From an uncultured Porphyromonadaceae bacterium (GTDB taxonomy: Bacteria > Bacteroidota > Bacteroidia > Bacteroidales > Muribaculaceae): a stretch of DNA of 41,686 nucleotides. The notes under the pieces are model-generated. The model did not search any database. It was given only the letters and a program-made list of their open reading frames with translations, and was not told the DNA's origin. Shown here piece by piece: positions 1-7,316 of the stretch. The DNA lies in NCBI GenBank assembly GCA_947177405.1, contig CAMWUJ010000023.1:1-41686 (forward strand). The letters are read 5' to 3'. Position 1 is the first letter of the stretch. The number at the start of each line of letters is the position of its first letter. A program made the position numbers and the translations under genes.

Positions 1-1
1 G

Positions 2-75
2 TGGTCCCACTTGGGCTTGAACCAAGGACTCCCTGATTATGAGTCAGGTGCTCTGACCAACTGAGCTATAGGACC
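2..75 (-). tRNA. tRNA with CAU anticodon (Met, or Ile2 if modified)
   Basis: Read on the minus strand, this folds as a complete cloverleaf. The acceptor arm GGTCCTA pairs with TGGGACC with one G-U pair, the D arm carries AGCTCAGTTGGT, the anticodon stem CCTGA/TCAGG encloses the loop CTCATAA, and the T loop contains GGTTCAAGCCC. The anticodon is CAT, so this is elongator tRNA-Met or the tRNA-Ile2 whose C34 becomes lysidine; sequence alone does not let me separate them. It is not the initiator type by eye, because the anticodon stem lacks the three G-C pairs. The discriminator base is A; the window edge cuts the 3' CCA region. Confidence 0.95.
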
Positions 76-144
76 GGGAGCAAAAGGAATTATTTTGATA
101 ATTCTTTTTAATGGGCGTTTAGCCCCTCTTTTGCTTTGCGACTA

Positions 145-176
145 CAAAGTTACATTGTTTAGCTCAATTTTCCAAA
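145..176 (-). promoter_or_regulatory. Predicted promoter for the tRNA
   Basis: On the minus strand a TTTG box (176-173) lies 20 bp before TAACTTTG (152-145), an exact match to the Bacteroidales pattern TTTG / TAnnTTTG. Transcription would start near 138, leaving a leader of about 60 nt before the tRNA. The leader contains two short hairpins (113-125 and 87-104). Confidence 0.6.
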
Positions 177-274
177 TTATTTTGGATTTTTTTACTTTTT
201 AATTTCTCTTTTATATATTTACGGATTGCTTCTCTTTGATATCTTGATCGAGAATCTCCTTTATTGATTCGGGC

Positions 275-1240
275 TTATCCTTGTGTGGTGAGAATTCGTC
301 CTTGCCCTTCTATGGTCACTTTCTCGGTGTGAGCCGGAATAAGGAGGGTGTGGCCGGCGCGGATACTCTCTTCTCCGTCTCTGCATTTCACTGTCACCTC
401 TCCTTTGAGACAGATTATGATTGTAAATGAATCGCGGGTAGGGAGGAATTCCCTACGTGGATTAATGGTATATAGACATGTGGTGAAATGATCGCACCTG
501 AGCAGTTCCTTTTCTTCTTCCCGGGACCCCACATGGAGCAGTCGGTAAGAGTCGCTCACTGAGAAATCAATTGCCTCGCGAGCCTCTTCGGTATGGAGTT
601 GTCGGGGTTTACCATCAGCGTCTTTTCTTCCATAGTCGTAAATGCGATAGGTGATATCGCTCGACTCCTGAATTTCGACAAGAAGGTTGCCGGGTCCAAT
701 CGAGTGAATACGGCCCGGAGGGAGAAAATAGACATCACCTTCCTTGGATTCATGATATGATAGAGCTTCCATCACGGTGCCTTCCTTGATGCGGTTGAAA
801 AGGGAGTCGGCATCAAGAGGTTCCTTAAGTCCGATATGAATTCCGGCTCCGGGATCACTGTCGATTACATACCATAGTTCGGCTTTTCCGAGTGAGTCGT
901 GACGACGGAGGGCAAGTTCATCATCAGGATGCACTTGCACTGAGAGCTGTTCTTTGGCATCAATGAATTTTACAAGAAGAGGAAACTTCCCTCCATATTT
1001 CCGGCTCACTCTCTCTCCAAGAAGTTGCTCTCCGAATCTATCCACGAGATCGCCGAGGGTCATCCCGGCATATTCCCCTTTTTCCACCACCGATTGCTGT
1101 CCGGGTAAAGCGGAGACTTCCCAACTCTCTCCTATATCGGAGCCGGAGTCGGGTACCCCTTTATACTCGCAGATTCTTTTTCCTCCCCATATCACGTGTT
1201 TGAAATATGGTCGGAATACAATCGGTTTATGCAGAATCAT
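275..1240 (-). CDS. manA: Mannose-6-phosphate isomerase, class I (cupin)
   Basis: A zinc enzyme interconverting fructose-6-phosphate and mannose-6-phosphate in the cytosol. It is the entry step to GDP-mannose and so to glycoconjugate synthesis, or the route by which mannose enters glycolysis. The protein is 321 residues, about the usual length of the short bacterial type. Visible signatures are FRPYFKHVIWGG at the N-terminus, the metal-binding QVHPDDE near residue 104, the conserved KAELWYVI soon after, and PPGRIHSIGPG with the further zinc histidine; a second cupin half follows. I use the ATG at 1240, four bases after the pyk stop; an upstream TTG would overlap pyk by 26 nt and adds a lysine-rich, non-conserved stretch. 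The close spacing to pyk implies one transcript and translational coupling. gmd, which uses GDP-mannose, lies 2 kb away. Confidence 0.93.
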   Translation of the reverse strand: MILHKPIVFRPYFKHVIWGGKRICEYKGVPDSGSDIGESWEVSALPGQQSVVEKGEYAGMTLGDLVDRFGEQLLGERVSRKYGGKFPLLVKFIDAKEQLSVQVHPDDELALRRHDSLGKAELWYVIDSDPGAGIHIGLKEPLDADSLFNRIKEGTVMEALSYHESKEGDVYFLPPGRIHSIGPGNLLVEIQESSDITYRIYDYGRKDADGKPRQLHTEEAREAIDFSVSDSYRLLHVGSREEEKELLRCDHFTTCLYTINPRREFLPTRDSFTIIICLKGEVTVKCRDGEESIRAGHTLLIPAHTEKVTIEGQGRILTTQG

Positions 1241-1244
1241 TCTA

Positions 1245-2669
1245 TCAGTATCTTTTTTCTGCTTCTTCAAAGATTTCGTGAGGAGTTAGGATTTCAAGGG
1301 CGCGTGCGGCGCGTTTTGTGCCTGTGAGATATGCTATGCGGTCGTGTTCTCCGATTTTCCCATCATCCACGATCTGGCGTACTGTTTTTGCCGAATGACC
1401 CGGTATATAATCGTGGGCGTCAGGAGCATAATAGGCCATCACGCCATAGCTGAGCGAGAGCCAATGGAGCACGTTGCGGTTATGGCAGATCGCAAAGGTG
1501 GGGTTGCTTCCTCTGAATGATGCGATGAAGCGGGCTGAAACTCCTCGATATGCATCGGTGAAGATAGCTTTGGTTCCCACTTTGTTTTCCGACATTACAG
1601 CTTCATGAGCAAGGAAAGATGCTATCTTGGCATCGCGCAAGGGAGGCACTTCCATTTTCTGGCGTAGGGATGTCTCTACCTCTCGGGCCACGCTTGTCAT
1701 GATCTTCACGGCTTCCACCGGATATTTGCCGTATGCTGTCTCTCCGGAAAGCATCATGGCGTCGGCACGCTGATACACGGCGTTGGCCACATCAGAAATC
1801 TCCGCACGTGTGGGGCGCGGATGCTCAATCATGGTATGGAGCATCTGGGTTGCAACGATTACGGGCTTATGAGCGGTGATGCATTTGTTTATCATCATGG
1901 TCTGTATGCCCGGAATCTTTTCGGCCGGCACTTCTATGCCGAGGTCTCCACGGGCCACCATTATGCCGTAGGATGCATTGAGAATCTCGTCAAAATTATC
2001 GATACCTTCCTGATTTTCGATTTTGGATATAATTTTAGTATCGGCGCTCAGAGAGTCAAGAATGTCTTGCACCTCTTTCACATCCGCAGCTGATCTGACA
2101 AAAGAATGAGCGATGAAATCCACTCCTAATTCCACGGCATAACCTATGTTTCGCCGGTCGCGTTCGGTTACAGCGGGAAGGTCTATACTGACTCCGGGAA
2201 GGTTTACGCTCTTTCTGGAACCGAGCTTGCCGTCGTTCTGAGCGGTGGCTCGTATGTGGGTGCCCTCTTTTTCAGTAACAAGAAATTCCATCTCCCCGTC
2301 ATCGATAAGCAGACGGTCGCCCACCTTAATTACATCGGCGATCTTGGGGTAGTTGAGGAATATCTCCGTATTGGAGGTGAGACCATCCGGATTTCCGGTG
2401 ATATCCACTACATCACCGGTGTGAAATTCCACATCTTCGCCGGTCACGGTAGGAGTGGTGCGCACTTCCGGACCTTTGGTGTCCATCATTATGCCGATGT
2501 GATCGGCGGCCTCGCGGGTGTTTTCCACAATCTTGCGGAAACCTTCATAGTCGAGGTGAGCCGAATTCATTCTTACCACATTCACGCCTGCTTTGGCAAG
2601 CGATTTGATAAAATCCGTGTCGCATCTTTTATCAGAAACGGTGGCGACGATTTTTGTGAATTTCTTCAT
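1245..2669 (-). CDS. pyk: Pyruvate kinase
   Basis: The last ATP-forming step of glycolysis, phosphoenolpyruvate to pyruvate. At 474 residues it has the normal single-chain length. Recognisable elements: the start KIVATVSDKRCD, MDTKGPEVR near residue 62, the catalytic lysine block KIENQEGIDNFDEI near 215, ARGDLGIEVP near 238 with the metal ligands, and the signature ATQMLHTMIEHPRPTRAE near 272 followed by SDVANAV and SGETAYGKYP. The N-terminal substrate segment reads MNSAH where many enzymes have MNFSH, a substitution seen in Bacteroidota. The C-terminal allosteric domain is complete but short. It has its own predicted promoter (2743-2774) and is followed at once by manA, so the operon joins lower glycolysis with mannose-6-phosphate metabolism. 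Confidence 0.96.
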   Translation of the reverse strand: MKKFTKIVATVSDKRCDTDFIKSLAKAGVNVVRMNSAHLDYEGFRKIVENTREAADHIGIMMDTKGPEVRTTPTVTGEDVEFHTGDVVDITGNPDGLTSNTEIFLNYPKIADVIKVGDRLLIDDGEMEFLVTEKEGTHIRATAQNDGKLGSRKSVNLPGVSIDLPAVTERDRRNIGYAVELGVDFIAHSFVRSAADVKEVQDILDSLSADTKIISKIENQEGIDNFDEILNASYGIMVARGDLGIEVPAEKIPGIQTMMINKCITAHKPVIVATQMLHTMIEHPRPTRAEISDVANAVYQRADAMMLSGETAYGKYPVEAVKIMTSVAREVETSLRQKMEVPPLRDAKIASFLAHEAVMSENKVGTKAIFTDAYRGVSARFIASFRGSNPTFAICHNRNVLHWLSLSYGVMAYYAPDAHDYIPGHSAKTVRQIVDDGKIGEHDRIAYLTGTKRAARALEILTPHEIFEEAEKRY

Positions 2670-2742
2670 TGTCTATCTTGAGTTGGAATTTCTTTTGGCT
2701 CCCGGCAAAGGAGGGGAGTGCTGTCCTTGCCGAAGAGATATG

Positions 2743-2774
2743 CAAATTTAATCCAATATTCATAAAATGCCAAA
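2743..2774 (-). promoter_or_regulatory. Predicted promoter for pyk-manA
   Basis: Minus-strand TTTG (2774-2771), 20 bp, then TAAATTTG (2750-2743), a full match to the Bacteroidales pattern. It lies between the terminator at 2788-2817 and the pyk start. Predicted start of transcription is near 2736, giving a leader of about 65 nt. Confidence 0.6.
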
Positions 2775-2775
2775 T

Positions 2776-2817
2776 AAAACAACAAAAAAGATACGGCGAC
2801 CGTGATCCCCGTATCTT
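2776..2817 (-). terminator. Rho-independent terminator (minus strand)
   Basis: A perfect 9-bp stem (AAGATACGG, 2788-2796, with CCGTATCTT, 2809-2817) encloses a 12-nt loop. On the minus strand the stem is followed by TTTTTTGTTGTTTT, a classic U-tract. There is no such tract on the plus strand. It ends a minus-strand transcript arriving from the right, where the only candidate gene is the 22-residue ORF at 2852-2920, and it insulates that transcript from pyk. Confidence 0.8.
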
Positions 2818-2851
2818 GAGTGTGTTTCAGTTTTGATTTTTCTACATTTTT

Positions 2852-2920
2852 TCATTTGTCATAGACATGCGCACATGTGGTGAAATAGGCCTTCACCATT
2901 TTTTTGATAACTGTTTTCAT
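2852..2920 (-). CDS. Possible small protein, 22 residues
   Basis: A minus-strand ATG opens a reading frame MKTVIKKMVKAYFTTCAHVY plus two residues (DK), then TGA. It is basic at the N-terminus and has one cysteine and one histidine. The case for a real gene rests on context: a strong terminator in the same orientation starts 35 nt after the stop codon, and no other minus-strand gene lies upstream that could need that terminator. Against it: it is very short, no clear ribosome-binding site is visible (weak in this phylum anyway), and I find no full-match promoter upstream. The alternative is that the terminator ends a small non-coding RNA covering this segment. I do not recognise a family. Confidence 0.4.
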   Translation of the reverse strand: MKTVIKKMVKAYFTTCAHVYDK

Positions 2921-3213
2921 AATGATTAGCAATTAATGAATAATTAATCCGGAACATTCTCTAATGTTCGCTTTTATGTTTGATATATGTTTATTGTTGG
3001 GTTGTCATCAAATAAATTATAGGGAAGAGTGATGGCTAAGTGCTCTCAGTAATCACTCTTCGCTTAATAAATAACGTTATATTTTGCAAATTGTTGTTGC
3101 AAAACAATGTTGTAAAACATATTTTTTAATATCAATCCTCCCTTATTTCAGGGTTAAGAAGTGAAAATTATATATTTCCGCAACTTATCAACAGGTTGTA
3201 AAAAAGTGAAAAT
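2921..3213. other. AT-rich intergenic stretch with two hairpins
   Basis: No open frame of note on either strand. It holds two perfect dyads: GAACATT/AATGTTC with a 4-nt loop (2952-2969), and a 10-bp stem GAAGAGTGAT/ATCACTCTTC with an 18-nt loop (3024-3061). Neither is followed by a U-tract on either strand, so they are not ordinary terminators. They could belong to the leader of the minus-strand small ORF or to a small RNA. Confidence 0.5.
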
Positions 3214-3244
3214 TTTGGAAATTCCGATATAATAATTAATTTTG
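3214..3244 (+). promoter_or_regulatory. Predicted promoter for gmd
   Basis: TTTG (3214-3217), 19 bp, TAATTTTG (3237-3244): a full match to the Bacteroidales pattern. Start of transcription near 3251, giving an 84-nt leader before the gmd ATG. Confidence 0.6.
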
Positions 3245-3334
3245 TGTTGATGTTTCCACAAGGCCAAGCCTAATAAAGTTAACAATGAAAGGCAGGCGAT
3301 CGGTATTCAACATTAAAAAATCAATATTTCATAT

Positions 3335-4426
3335 ATGAAGAGAGCATTGATAACGGGTGTGACAGGTCAGGATGGATCCTATCTTGCCGAGTTTCTTTTG
3401 GAAAAAGGATATGATGTGCATGGTGTGATCAGGAGATCGTCGGTAGATTTTCGTGAGAGGATCGCACATCTTGAGGGGCATGAGAATTTTCATCTCCATT
3501 ATGGCGACATGGGTGATTCCATGTCGATAATGCAGGTGATTTCCAAAGTTAGACCGGATGAGATTTATAATCTCGCCGCCCAGAGTCATGTGCAGGTGAG
3601 TTTCGACTGCCCGGAATTCACAGCTAATGTCGATGCCACTGGTGTGTTGCGCATCCTTGAGGCGGTGCGTCTATGCGGTCTCACCCATACATGTCGTATA
3701 TATCAGGCATCTACCTCGGAGCTCTATGGTAAAGTGGAGGAAGTGCCCCAGAATGAGAATACCCCTTTCCATCCCTATTCTCCGTATGCCGTTGCAAAGC
3801 TTTATGGCTTCTGGATAGTGAAGGAATACCGTGAGGCCTATGGCATGTATTGTTGCTCCGGTATCCTTTTCAATCACGAAAGCGAGCGCCGTGGAGAGAC
3901 CTTTGTAACTCGTAAGATCACCCTTGCGGCTGCCCGTATAGCACAGGGGAAACAGGAGAAGCTCTATCTGGGAAACCTCTCGTCGCTTCGCGACTGGGGA
4001 TATGCCCGTGACTATGTGGAATGTATGTGGCTCATCCTCCAGCAGCCGGCCCCCGATGACTATGTGATAGCCACCGGAGAACAACATTCAGTGCGTGAGT
4101 TCTGTCTGCTCGCATTCCGCAGGGCCGGAATCGATCTCCGTTTCGAGGGGGAAGGCGCCGACGAGAAGGGGATTGATATAAAGACAGGAAAAGTGTTGGT
4201 GGAGGTTTCGCCTGATTTCTATCGTCCCACAGATGTGGTTAATCTACTTGGCGACCCCACGAAGGCAAAAGAACAGCTTGGCTGGGATCCGGCTAAGAAA
4301 ACAAGTTTCGAGGATCTGGTCAACCTTATGGTTGATGCAGATATGGCTAAAGTGGCTGTGGAGAAAGCCGGCGAGCATGTGAGAATGAATCTTGCTGAAT
4401 ACCTTGAGAAAGGAATAGTGAAATAA
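3335..4426 (+). CDS. gmd: GDP-mannose 4,6-dehydratase
   Basis: Converts GDP-D-mannose to GDP-4-keto-6-deoxy-D-mannose, the precursor of GDP-fucose, GDP-rhamnose, GDP-perosamine and related sugars. It is a short-chain dehydrogenase/reductase of 363 residues. The Rossmann motif is [20 protein letters not shown] near residue 6; then [13 protein letters not shown], the catalytic block STSELYG, and the YxxxK pair in [13 protein letters not shown], followed by [18 protein letters not shown], which is diagnostic for Gmd over other sugar-nucleotide dehydratases. In most Bacteroidota it sits next to fcl (GDP-fucose synthase); here an exonuclease gene follows after 21 nt and no fcl is present in the window. 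It probably supplies the polysaccharide locus at 7-22 kb. Confidence 0.96.
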   Translation: MKRALITGVTGQDGSYLAEFLLEKGYDVHGVIRRSSVDFRERIAHLEGHENFHLHYGDMGDSMSIMQVISKVRPDEIYNLAAQSHVQVSFDCPEFTANVDATGVLRILEAVRLCGLTHTCRIYQASTSELYGKVEEVPQNENTPFHPYSPYAVAKLYGFWIVKEYREAYGMYCCSGILFNHESERRGETFVTRKITLAAARIAQGKQEKLYLGNLSSLRDWGYARDYVECMWLILQQPAPDDYVIATGEQHSVREFCLLAFRRAGIDLRFEGEGADEKGIDIKTGKVLVEVSPDFYRPTDVVNLLGDPTKAKEQLGWDPAKKTSFEDLVNLMVDADMAKVAVEKAGEHVRMNLAEYLEKGIVK

Positions 4427-4447
4427 TATTAATACTGTAGGAGAAGA

Positions 4448-5353
4448 ATGAAGATATTGTTTCTTGACGCTGAGTTTGTAGATAATCAGGAAGTGATAGA
4501 ATTGTCTATATGGAATCATGAAGGCATGGAAGTCTATCATAATTTCTTTCGTCCTGCAGAGATAAGAAAATGGCCTTTGTCGCAGGCAATCCATAATATA
4601 TCACCGGAAGATGTTAAAGATTGCCGGTCGTTCGCATCCTGTCGGCCGGAGATACAATCCATCTTCGATCAGGCAGAATACGTGGTGGGCTTTGCCACCG
4701 GCGGAGATGTGGCCCATCTTGTGAAAAGCGGTATAAAAGGCTTCGAGCGTAAGCAGATCATAGATATAAAACATCTTTTCTGGCTATATGTAGGGATAGG
4801 GAAAGAGATAGATTTTTACGGTATTCCGGGTCTGTCGAAAGTGGCGGAAATGCTTGGAGTGGAATTTGGGGAGAAAGGTGCTCATTCCGCATCTGAAGAT
4901 ACATTGGTGACACTCAAATGCTTTAATGCACTGGCCGCCATGATTCCAGGAACGCCATATTCCGAACCTTCGGAGGAGACATTCCGGAAAACCATCGAAT
5001 GTTTCAAGAAAGACTTTGCCGTGGCAAAGGAGGAATATGAGCGACGCAAAGCCCATGGATGGATCCATGTGTTCAAGGGAGAAGATGGTATATACAAGAT
5101 AATATTCAAGAAGAAGGCTCCGGAACAATCCGAAACGCTTGTTGCCGGCATAGAGGTAGGAGATCTTTCGAAAGCCGAATCCGATGTGCTCAGCCGCTAT
5201 CAGCGAAGGATGATTCAAGGCCACCGCACTCTCTTCAAACTCACAAAAAGCGACCTCAAATCTCTTATGGCCTATACAAATGAGTTCGGAAATGAGGAGG
5301 AGCACAATCTTAATAAGAAACTTCTCCAGCTGCGCAAGATGATGGGGAAATAG
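4448..5353 (+). CDS. DnaQ-like DEDDh 3'-5' exonuclease
   Basis: A 301-residue protein whose first 165 residues form an RNase T/DnaQ fold. The acidic residues needed for two-metal catalysis are visible: FLDAEF near residue 5 (D and E of ExoI), GFATGGDVAHL near 77 (ExoII aspartate), and HSASED near 143 (the HxxxxD of ExoIII that defines the DEDDh subtype). The C-terminal 130 residues, rich in lysine and glutamate, match no domain I know. The ATG follows TAGGAGAAGA, an unusually good Shine-Dalgarno-like stretch for this phylum. It starts 21 nt after gmd and is likely cotranscribed, although its role (single-stranded DNA or RNA trimming) has no evident link to sugar nucleotides. The exact substrate cannot be told. 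Confidence 0.75.
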   Translation: MKILFLDAEFVDNQEVIELSIWNHEGMEVYHNFFRPAEIRKWPLSQAIHNISPEDVKDCRSFASCRPEIQSIFDQAEYVVGFATGGDVAHLVKSGIKGFERKQIIDIKHLFWLYVGIGKEIDFYGIPGLSKVAEMLGVEFGEKGAHSASEDTLVTLKCFNALAAMIPGTPYSEPSEETFRKTIECFKKDFAVAKEEYERRKAHGWIHVFKGEDGIYKIIFKKKAPEQSETLVAGIEVGDLSKAESDVLSRYQRRMIQGHRTLFKLTKSDLKSLMAYTNEFGNEEEHNLNKKLLQLRKMMGK

Positions 5354-5402
5354 CAATAATTTTATCGAAAGAAGCCACTATTATATTGAATGAGTTTTGC
5401 TT

Positions 5403-6779
5403 CTAATCTTGCCGGATTTTTCTTGAAATGCTGAAGATTCCGGCTAACAGTGCGAACCCGAGAGCCACTCCGAGACATACATTAATAGAGATGCTGAAAG
5501 AAGTGACGGCAAATATGAGGGTCACCATTGTAGCTCCAAGAGTCTGACCCACAAGTCTTGCCGTGCCTTGCATCCCTCCGGCGCTTCCCGAGCGTTTCAG
5601 CGGAGTAGCCATCACCATCACGATGTTATTGGGAGTCTGGAACATCCCGAATCCCACACCGCACACAGCCATTCGCCAAGCTATCTGCCATGCCTCCACC
5701 CTCGTGGAAGGAAGGAGTAGGAGCAGCAACATTCCAATGGCATAGACGCCCATACCGGCAGCAGCAGTCTTTCCGGGATGATGACGTTCCACAAAGCGGG
5801 CCGCCAAAGGAGAGACCACCATTGTGGCCAACGACCAGGGAGTCATCAGCAATCCGGTGGCGATAGCTGAAAAGCCATAGCGATCGTGAAAAAGAAACGG
5901 CAGAGCAATCATAGCCACATTCTGGGCTATGAAACTTGCCACTGAAGTGCAGATGCAAAGCGAGAAGAGCCGGCTGCGGAAAAGATCGACAGGCAGAATA
6001 GGGTCGGGGATGCGCAGCTGACGTTTCACATATATCATTCCAGCCATCATTCCGACGCCTAAGAGTGTAAGCCCCATTCCTATTTCTCCACCACGTGAGA
6101 ACAGCCCAAGGGCATAGAATATTAGCCCGAACACAATCATATTCTCCACTGCGCTTATCCAATCGAATTTTTTGCTTATCGCAGTAGCCGTTTTATAGCC
6201 GGGATTTCCCGGAAGTTTGGCCTTTCCTATGAAAAAGGCAGCTAAGCCGAAAGGGATATTGATAAGGAAAAGCCAGTGCCAGGAGGAAAGGGAAAGTATC
6301 ACACCGGCGAGCGTGGGTCCCGCAGCGGTGGATATGGCAATAACCATGGCATTGAGAGCCAACCCTCTTCCTAACACCTCACGAGGATAAATCAGTCGTG
6401 TCAGAGCGATGTTCACCCCCATCACTGCCGCCGCGCCGATCCCCTGGAATGCCCGTGCTATCAGCACTGAAGTGAAAGAAGATCCGGCAGCGCAAGCCAA
6501 GGATGAAATGGTAAAGATCAGAGTGCCGGCCACGAATACCTTCCGGTAGCTATATCGGTCACCGATAGCAGCCATCGGCAGCAGGAGCATGGTGATCACA
6601 AGCTGATAGATAGTGATGAGCCAAACGGAAAGTGAGTCGGAGACAGCGAGTTCGGAAGCGAGCACCGGGAGAGCCACATTCATCACCGTGCCATCAATCA
6701 CGGTCATCATCAATACCATCAGCACCGCGAAAATAGCCGGATATTTGCGGAGGGAAAGAGAAGCGGCAGGAATACTCAT
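5403..6779 (-). CDS. MFS drug/H+ antiporter of the DHA2 (EmrB/QacA) family
   Basis: A 458-residue inner-membrane exporter with about 14 hydrophobic segments, the hallmark of the DHA2 branch. The first helix carries MTVIDGTVMNVALPVL, the family motif (here VIDGTIVNVALP-like) that couples proton movement. Loop 2-3 has AAIGDRYSYRKVF (motif A), and the fifth helix holds AGPTLAGVILS, matching the antiporter motif C. Such proteins export amphipathic drugs, bile-acid-like compounds or dyes; the substrate cannot be read from sequence. Its own promoter is predicted at 6875-6905. It faces the gmd-exonuclease pair convergently with only about 50 bp between, and I see no strong terminator there. Confidence 0.88.
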   Translation of the reverse strand: MSIPAASLSLRKYPAIFAVLMVLMMTVIDGTVMNVALPVLASELAVSDSLSVWLITIYQLVITMLLLPMAAIGDRYSYRKVFVAGTLIFTISSLACAAGSSFTSVLIARAFQGIGAAAVMGVNIALTRLIYPREVLGRGLALNAMVIAISTAAGPTLAGVILSLSSWHWLFLINIPFGLAAFFIGKAKLPGNPGYKTATAISKKFDWISAVENMIVFGLIFYALGLFSRGGEIGMGLTLLGVGMMAGMIYVKRQLRIPDPILPVDLFRSRLFSLCICTSVASFIAQNVAMIALPFLFHDRYGFSAIATGLLMTPWSLATMVVSPLAARFVERHHPGKTAAAGMGVYAIGMLLLLLLPSTRVEAWQIAWRMAVCGVGFGMFQTPNNIVMVMATPLKRSGSAGGMQGTARLVGQTLGATMVTLIFAVTSFSISINVCLGVALGFALLAGIFSISRKIRQD

Positions 6780-6874
6780 ACGTGTTTGATGGATTTAACC
6801 CTCATTATAGATTTGAGAATTTCTTTATTCATTTTTTGCGTAAAGTACAGAAGAGTGTTTATTGATAATAGTGG

Positions 6875-6905
6875 CAAATTTAATTTATTTTTCTATATAA
6901 TCAAA
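6875..6905 (-). promoter_or_regulatory. Predicted promoter for the MFS exporter
   Basis: Minus-strand TTTG (6905-6902), 19 bp, TAAATTTG (6882-6875), full match to the Bacteroidales pattern. Start near 6868 and a leader of about 90 nt, which holds no obvious operator. Confidence 0.6.
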
Positions 6906-6980
6906 GAATTTTCCATCTTTTATACATTGACTGCAGGTAAAAAATATGGAGTTTATCAATTAGAGGAAATGATGAGAATC

Positions 6981-7044
6981 GGTAGTGTTTCACAGAGTGT
7001 GTCTGAGGGGAGTCTGTCTCAGACACACTCTGTGAAACACTACC
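6981..7044. repeat. Perfect 27-bp inverted repeat (hairpin)
   Basis: The arm 6981-7007 begins GGTAGTGTTTCACAGAGTGT and the arm 7018-7044 is its exact reverse complement; the loop is 10 nt. There is no U-tract on either side, so it is not an ordinary terminator, although it could stop or process transcripts from either direction. It lies beyond the 3' end of the acetyltransferase gene at 7317 and upstream of the exporter promoter. It ends at the point where the IS66 remnant begins. A REP-like or miniature mobile element is plausible. Confidence 0.9.
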
Positions 7045-7047
7045 ATA

Positions 7048-7240
7048 CATCCTGACAATAATGCCTCTGAAAGTGCCATAAGAACAGTTAAGATAAATCT
7101 TCAATGTGTCGGGACAGTTCAAGTCTATGGAAGGTGCTGAAGCGTATGCCAATCTGCATCCGCCAACTCAGACTACACGCAAAAATGGGGAGGATTTGTT
7201 CTTTGCATTACAAACTGTAGCTCGCCATATGGGTGAGTGA
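7048..7240 (+). pseudogene. IS66-family transposase, C-terminal remnant, frameshifted
   Basis: Two overlapping plus-strand frames together rebuild the end of an IS66 transposase. The first (from 7048) reads HPDNNASESAIRTVKI, matching the DNNxxERAIR block that holds the last catalytic glutamate of DDE_Tnp_IS66; the arginine is replaced by serine. After a frameshift near 7095-7110 the second reads VSGQFKSMEGAEAYANL, then RKNGEDLFFALQTVARHMGE and a stop at 7238-7240, matching the usual VSGQFRSxxGA continuation. Everything upstream of the DNN block is missing and replaced by the hairpin at 6981-7044. The fragment is certainly inactive. It marks an old insertion at the edge of the polysaccharide locus. 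Confidence 0.75.
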
Positions 7241-7316
7241 TGCATGATGTTGTCTTCATCTATCTGTTGGTCGTTAGGTATCTCTCGATCCAAATCCGCA
7301 TAATCAGAATAGTTAT

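Noticed and set aside
177..306. Minus-strand frame beyond the manA stop with a coding-like reading (KDKPESIKEILDQDIKEK then stop)
   Set aside because: It overlaps the manA end in another frame and has no start codon or context; the lysine/glutamate content fits AT-rich chance sequence.
3185..3262. DnaA-box-like sequences (TTATCAACA near 3186, TTTCCACAA near 3252) in the gap before gmd
   Set aside because: Only two imperfect matches and no dnaA or other replication genes nearby, so no replication origin is called.
5368..5397. Possible hairpin AGAAGC/GCTTCT between the exonuclease and exporter genes
   Set aside because: Six-bp stem with a loop of over 15 nt and no U-tract; too weak to call a convergent terminator.
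6786..7152. Open frames on both strands across the 27-bp hairpin with similar peptides (SVSQSVSE and QTHSVKHY)
   Set aside because: The resemblance follows from the inverted repeat itself; no coding support.
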